From Bacteroidota bacterium (lineage in GTDB: Bacteria; Bacteroidota; Bacteroidia; Bacteroidales; UBA10428), in NCBI GenBank assembly GCA_029268165.1, contig JAJUGM010000094.1:1-10206 (forward strand): DNA of 10,206 nt, written 5' to 3'. The notes beneath the pieces are model-generated. The model had not been told where the DNA came from. It made no database searches and worked only from the letters and a program-made list of their open reading frames with translations. The position numbers and the translations under genes are program-made. Shown here in pieces: positions 8,601 through 10,206 of the stretch. The number at the start of each line of letters is the position of its first letter. Position 1 is the first letter of the stretch.

Positions 8601-8667
8601 TATAGGTTGCAAAACCGGTTTTTTGGAACATCTCTCTTTTTAAGCTGAATTTATTATCTGATTTCAT
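2629..8667 (-). CDS. Giant secreted alpha-2-macroglobulin-like protein with embedded SusC-type plug module
   Basis: Bacterial alpha-2-macroglobulins are thought to trap attacking proteases in the periplasm or at the surface. Numbering is from ATG 8667-8665 (2012 aa); a TTG 30 bp further up is in frame but adds nothing recognisable. A signal peptide spans 1-40 (cleavage SYG/Q, no lipobox). In order: MG1-like region (about 98-190); MG2 (277-372, with IVFNKPKYQPRDTVKF); further MG-like beta domains (380-640); MG5-like strand set (651-695, KIVYPGQKTKIDILVTD); an unrecognised beta-rich region (696-1000) and another beta domain (1005-1085); carboxypeptidase-D-like domain (1140-1214); TonB-box-like LDEIVVIGYG (1219-1228); plug (1235-1352) ending in AIYGTRGANGVVIIET; A2M/MG7 domain (1387-1460); thioester motif Cys1588-Asn-Glu-Gln1591; helical thioester domain to about 1825; and a receptor-binding-like end (1890-2012). 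It has no T9SS tail and no beta-barrel. Typical bacterial members have roughly 1500-1700 residues, so most of the excess lies between MG5 and A2M. No pbpC neighbour is visible. The family call is firm; the function of the plug module is unknown. Confidence 0.9.
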   Translation of the reverse strand: MKSDNKFSLKREMFQKTGFATYIQKIILGITLLFSIDSYGQKLIESRQTSYYTYIYKITNKEAKKIYKSKIRKIDSTFFHTLVDYYPTDSQYNRALPQGHYLKTFAEKNVQKYYITTVQLFDVFIFNNNTDLCIQVFDLQGNIVKDADVAVRWKKLHFDKNTQSYLDKKSNQKGLLCVTYKGFTAYFNLARKYNNSFLARGTRQIVYGTPVKYVWMPLYFVTSMPVDIINSIVDGYTQGTIRKIKSFLVNSYNHITCLFDDSNCNYSKNYKFRNRHTGYIVFNKPKYQPRDTVKFKAFLLTRKGKPVDKNIRVVLQNFNRDIELANLMPYNKGGYKYEFYLHDSLQLQLDRNYTISLILNKRKEYISGSFKFEDYELSKHNLALRIDKKEHFRNTTIKLFVKGTDENDLNLMDARVEILLTPKLINRFFDNHVFIPDTLLFIKRKLNPLDETEIILSDSAFPKANFDYTINVRLLTSDNESVSEKEEIAYYFESEKFNIELKIDSIYFEYLKNGRKEHKQVIITSKDNFGNKSEVYKGITPCQIEVNPYFASYTIRTDSVASTIDISKEPSMLQCFSERTSDSIYIAVNNPRKIPFIYNIYKLNSQQANGYSDSLNFKQKTSSHQNYFISLRYLWGGKVREENYKIPLNDKKLNISVTQPKIVYPGQKTKIDILVTDTEGNPVEGVDITAFSLTKKFDYAAQQLPYLGEERKNKKVINNFSFKEFKLVFNAGLKLDYESWKILAGIDSIEYYRFIYPHNGIYRFEYTTNDSITQFAPFVTYKGSIIPVHVVYVDSRPVYFSWSTNAQPYSFIIDSGCHQIKLRTAYREILIDSMYFNYGKKLIFCIDYDSENNNIKISKTKAWLSDYEKQLLYKYVFPYRNNFGEHFAFIEQNGMIQNLSPKLKYQRYNFAGPVAGRLTFHLVDSFSTTFDYEPYSEYEFLPSLLKTRSIDSKRYPDYLVSFNAKTSFSDVVLTRAMIEKQWEDYLNAKRYATARYKHPNFTNQGAGKLLINIKTGKDSLTDIPLNILVFRYNNHEFLRVYPGNTSTIHELQQGYHKLIFFYSGAKYHIEDSVYILPNGLNYYEFEQPYTFKKDTFSVYVSHIIEETLFKPKPYYEEERKELKQIYAMYQQQFIYKGIGDIVEGYVFDTQEGDPLPGVNVVIKGTTYGTVTNLDGYYSIKVPPGYNTLNFSFVGYVSEDRYIGNNKLINVNLTPDILQLDEIVVIGYGTAKKSLLTASVATVNSNSLINGITDLSSNISEVIEGKAAGIIINSIEGAPGNNIQIAIRGVSTPVLFDKIPLFIIDGNVYTGDISEIDPSFITKIEILKDTDALAIYGTRGANGVVIIETQQGTFKNPSLAMKGAEYYDDTFLEAAGQSNSIRNNFSDFAFWEPSLTTNKEGKVSFEVVFPDDITSWQTFYLAMNNKRQAGQYEGLIKSYKPLMAQLAAPRFLVQGDSSYAIGKVLNYTPDSVKLETKIELGETELIKNSVWCSNSLIDTFLVNAINDSVNIKYSLKTEDDYFDGEQRTIPVFPKGLEATKGNFFILDKDTTIQLQFDSLSGKVCLYARADILDVIEDEISHLIKYKYSCNEQLASKLKALLAEKNISYFKGERFRDDHEIEKLISLLKKHQKKNELWGWWKDAEESLWISLHVLEALMHAEQLGYKTNLNKGRISEQLIWELENSADFFERIRILNILSLLGAKINFHTYIADLEKTRKISLNGLLNLMLLKQHYGIACNLDTLEFYKHTTLFGNIFYSDDHQLTNVHNNDIQNTLLAYKIFKADSLSDPQKLTKIRNYLLENRKNGYWRNTFESAQIIETVLPDLLKNQSEVKKPQLTLKGNINMTVTEFPFEMQINPAQITEISKSGDFPVYLTSYQKYWNNEPSMKSNDFEISTFFINAQKNTLKAGQETKLITKVKVKKDAEYVMINIPIPGGCSYTDKKSNIKNESHREYFKNETTIFCDYLPKGEYSFEIGLNSRYTGVYTVNPAKIELMYFPVFNANNETKSIVIK

Positions 8668-8721
8668 AAATATAGTTTTTTTAATCAGACAATACAAAAA
8701 TTGGTTTCCCCTAAAACTGTT

Positions 8722-8749
8722 CCGATGCGCTTTGCGATCGGGATTAATT
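8722..8749. repeat. 28-bp repeat A, copy 1 (bulged hairpin)
   Basis: Identical over 28 bp to 8843-8870. It folds as CCGAT (8722-8726), a bulged G (8727), CGC (8728-8730), a TTT loop, GCG (8734-8736) and ATCGG (8737-8741), followed by GATTAATT. A short GC-rich stem with a single bulged base is typical of REP-like extragenic palindromes; no RAYT transposase gene is visible here. Confidence 0.8.
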
Positions 8750-8764
8750 ATTCGCTGCGCGAAT
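8750..8764. repeat. 15-bp palindrome between repeats A and B (copy 1 only)
   Basis: ATTCGC, a TGC loop and GCGAAT form a 6-bp hairpin. It belongs to a 22-bp block (8750-8771) present only in the first A-B unit; in the second unit A and B abut with a 2-bp overlap. The minus-strand GCGCAGCGAA within it resembles the loop motif of the neighbouring hairpins. Confidence 0.55.
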
Positions 8765-8771
8765 GAGAGAG

Positions 8772-8813
8772 TTCGACTAACAGTTTTTAGTTCGCTATCG
8801 CTCCTAAAAACTG
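8772..8813. repeat. 42-bp repeat B, copy 1 (perfect hairpin)
   Basis: Identical over 42 bp to 8869-8910. The stem AACAGTTTTTAG (8779-8790) pairs perfectly with CTAAAAACTGTT (8804-8815), giving 12 bp here because the flanking TT extends it. The 13-nt loop TTCGCTATCGCTC (8791-8803) reads GAGCGATAGCGAA on the minus strand. There is no U-run beyond the stem long enough to call it an intrinsic terminator. Confidence 0.85.
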
Positions 8814-8842
8814 TTTTGATGAATTTTTTAATCGGGGCAATC

Positions 8843-8870
8843 CCGATGCGCTTTGCGATCGGGATTAATT
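8843..8870. repeat. 28-bp repeat A, copy 2 (bulged hairpin)
   Basis: This is an exact copy of 8722-8749. Here the preceding base extends the stem to CCCGAT/ATCGGG (8842-8847 with 8858-8863), plus CGC/GCG after the bulged G at 8848. An upstream ATCGGG at 8831-8836 can pair with the same CCCGAT, so two alternative hairpins compete for one arm. Confidence 0.8.
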
Positions 8871-8910
8871 CGACTAACAGTTTTTAGTTCGCTATCGCTC
8901 CTAAAAACTG
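8869..8910. repeat. 42-bp repeat B, copy 2, adjacent to the permease stop
   Basis: This is an exact copy of 8772-8813. The 10-bp stem CAGTTTTTAG/CTAAAAACTG (8879-8888 with 8901-8910) closes the same 13-nt loop. It ends 7 bp from the permease stop codon, so the permease transcript would carry this hairpin directly after its stop. It could act as a 3'-end stabiliser or weak terminator; the sequence does not decide which. Confidence 0.85.
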
Positions 8911-8917
8911 AGTCTCA

Positions 8918-10189
8918 TTAAAAAGTACTGGAGATGGCTTTTACCGGATTGAGGCGTGCTGCCATTGCAGCAGGAAACAGACCTGCGATGATGCCGACAA
9001 GCATACTGATTATAACTCCGGATATGATATTACCAAAACTCATAGATATATTAAAGTCAAACGAGTTTCTTACAAATATTGTCCCTATATATACCATGAT
9101 CAAGCCAAGGATTCCGCCGACGAGCGATAATAACACCGATTCGTAAAGCACTTCAAGGATAATATAGTATTTTTTTGCGCCAAGGGCCTTCTGTATCCCA
9201 ATGATATTGGTACGCTCCTTTACTGAAACAAACATAATATTAGCTATACCAAATGCGCCTACAATCACCGCCAGGATACCTATTATCCCTCCGGCAAAAT
9301 TAATTATTCCGAAAATATTGTTGGTTATTGAATTCAATACACTGCTCTGGTTAAGCGCAAAATTGTCTTTTGCACCAGGCCTGAGCCGCCTTATTGCCCT
9401 CATCATTCCTCTTACATCTTCCTTAAACTGGTCGATTGGAATTCCTTCTGCTGCCCTAATCCAAATCATTGGATTGTTTTCTTCATTCCGGAGGTCAGCA
9501 ATGTATCCGAGAAACCTTACAGGAATTAGCACAACTTTATCCATACTGCCGCCGCCAAACATCGATTTTCCTTCTTTTTCAAAAACACCAATAATTTTAA
9601 GGTTTCTGCCCCTTATTTTGATGGTTTTGCCTATTGGGTCAGCATTATTAAAAAGTTCGTCCCTGATAAAAGCCCCAATCACGGCCAGGTTTTTCCCCAG
9701 ACTGATTTCAAGCGGGGTCAGAAACCTTCCAGACGAAATATCAAAGTTTCTGGTATTTTCAAATTCTTCAGAAACACCCCACACAGTAATGTTATCAGCC
9801 GATGCGTTGCCAAATTCAATTGTCGATTGAGTTACGGCAAAGAAAGCCACAGCGCGTGCCGATTCCATTCTTTTTTTTAACTGCTGGTACTCCCGAATGG
9901 TAGGTACCGGCCTGTTCAAGTATTCCCACCACTTGTATTCGACACCTTCTTCAGGCGCCCAGGGCCATTTTTGAATGTAAATAACATCTTCTCCCATTTC
10001 CGCAAAAGATTCCCGGATATTCTTTTCCATGGAGTTCAGCGCTGTGAACACCGATACAATGGCAAATATTCCAATGGTAACACCCAGTAATGAAAGCATC
10101 GTCCTGAGTTTGTTCAGGATTACAGTCCGGTAAGCCGACTGCATACTCTCTCTGAGTATATAATACCAGCGTATGGCAGCATGAGGCAT
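8918..10189 (-). CDS. MacB/FtsX-type ABC transporter permease
   Basis: This is the inner-membrane subunit of an ABC system of the MacB/LolCDE/FtsX superfamily, which uses cytoplasmic ATP hydrolysis to drive efflux or extraction on the periplasmic side. The 423 residues show the classic four-helix layout. TM1 is at about 30-52, followed by a large periplasmic MacB-type core domain (about 53-285). TM2 is at about 294-320, followed by the cytoplasmic coupling segment SVKERTNIIGIQKALGAKK (322-340). TM3 is at about 350-372 and TM4 at about 388-408, with the conserved end FPAAMAARLNPVKAISS. No ATPase domain is fused, so a separate ATP-binding partner is expected, probably upstream beyond the right edge. 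The start is ATG 10189-10187, after an A-rich tract without Shine-Dalgarno. Only 17 bp precede it in the window, so operon structure cannot be judged. Substrate unknown; macrolide efflux should not be assumed. Confidence 0.9.
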   Translation of the reverse strand: MPHAAIRWYYILRESMQSAYRTVILNKLRTMLSLLGVTIGIFAIVSVFTALNSMEKNIRESFAEMGEDVIYIQKWPWAPEEGVEYKWWEYLNRPVPTIREYQQLKKRMESARAVAFFAVTQSTIEFGNASADNITVWGVSEEFENTRNFDISSGRFLTPLEISLGKNLAVIGAFIRDELFNNADPIGKTIKIRGRNLKIIGVFEKEGKSMFGGGSMDKVVLIPVRFLGYIADLRNEENNPMIWIRAAEGIPIDQFKEDVRGMMRAIRRLRPGAKDNFALNQSSVLNSITNNIFGIINFAGGIIGILAVIVGAFGIANIMFVSVKERTNIIGIQKALGAKKYYIILEVLYESVLLSLVGGILGLIMVYIGTIFVRNSFDFNISMSFGNIISGVIISMLVGIIAGLFPAAMAARLNPVKAISSTF

Positions 10190-10206
10190 TTTTTGTTCAT
10201 GTTGAG

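Larger units (their letters stand above)
8668..8917. other. Repeat-filled gap between permease and macroglobulin
   Basis: These 250 bp hold no gene. From about 8722 to 8910 they consist almost entirely of two repeat families (28 and 42 bp, two copies each) plus a 15-bp palindrome. The order is a degenerate end of a 42-bp unit (8710-8720, CCTAAAACTGT), then 28-bp unit, palindrome, 42-bp unit, spacer, 28-bp unit, 42-bp unit. Only about 50 bp (8668-8720) remain for a macroglobulin promoter. The best -7-like octamer there is AATTTTTG on the minus strand (8702-8695, 7 of 8 to TAnnTTTG), with no clear -33 element. Confidence 0.7.

Noticed and set aside
2629..8667. Type IX secretion tail on the macroglobulin
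   Set aside because: The last residues (VYTVNPAKIELMYFPVF onward) fit the end of an A2M receptor-binding-like domain and lack the PNP motif and glycine-tyrosine strand seen in the esterase tail.
8722..8910. CRISPR array
   Set aside because: There are only two copies each of two different repeats, spacing is irregular, the repeats overlap in one unit, and no cas genes are near.
9201..9830. 209-codon open frame on the plus strand, opposite the permease
   Set aside because: It lies wholly antisense to a clear MacB/FtsX-type permease and its translation has no recognisable domain; it mirrors the hydrophobic bias of the real gene.

Overview
The window looks like a chromosomal segment from a low-GC member of the Bacteroidota (Bacteroidetes). 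The evidence is a C-terminal type IX secretion (T9SS) sorting domain, a SusC/RagA-type N-terminal module, an OmpH/Skp protein of the kind common in this phylum, A-rich start regions without Shine-Dalgarno sequences, and a TAnnTTTG-type -7 promoter element. I cannot name a genus. No rRNA, tRNA, CRISPR array, transposase or phage gene is visible.

All four genes lie on the minus strand, so transcription runs from right to left. In that order they are: (1) a MacB/FtsX-type ABC transporter permease (8918-10189); (2) a giant secreted alpha-2-macroglobulin-like protein of 2012 residues (2629-8667); (3) a secreted carbohydrate acetylesterase of the CE6/SASA type with a carbohydrate-binding-like domain and a T9SS tail (711-2285); (4) the start of an OmpH/Skp-like periplasmic chaperone that runs off the left edge (1-509). 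The gaps are about 200-345 bp and contain hairpins, so these are probably separate transcription units rather than one operon. The shared theme is the cell envelope: efflux or export, periplasmic or surface defence, secreted glycan deacetylation, and outer-membrane protein folding. The genes do not form an obvious single pathway.

The most unusual item is the macroglobulin. It keeps the thioester motif Cys-Asn-Glu-Gln (residues 1588-1591) and the usual MG2, A2M/MG7, thioester and receptor-like regions. Between its MG5-like region and its A2M domain it also carries a complete SusC-type N-terminal module: a carboxypeptidase-D-like beta domain, a TonB-box-like strand and a TonB receptor plug. It has no beta-barrel. 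The module sits where the protease bait region would be expected.

The second unusual item is a set of palindromic elements in the two larger gaps. Between the permease and the macroglobulin are two repeat families of 28 and 42 bp, each present twice and forming bulged or perfect hairpins. Between the macroglobulin and the esterase are three consecutive hairpins. Several of these hairpins have unrelated stems but share a loop motif close to AGCGNNAGCRAA (minus strand), which suggests a family defined by its loop.
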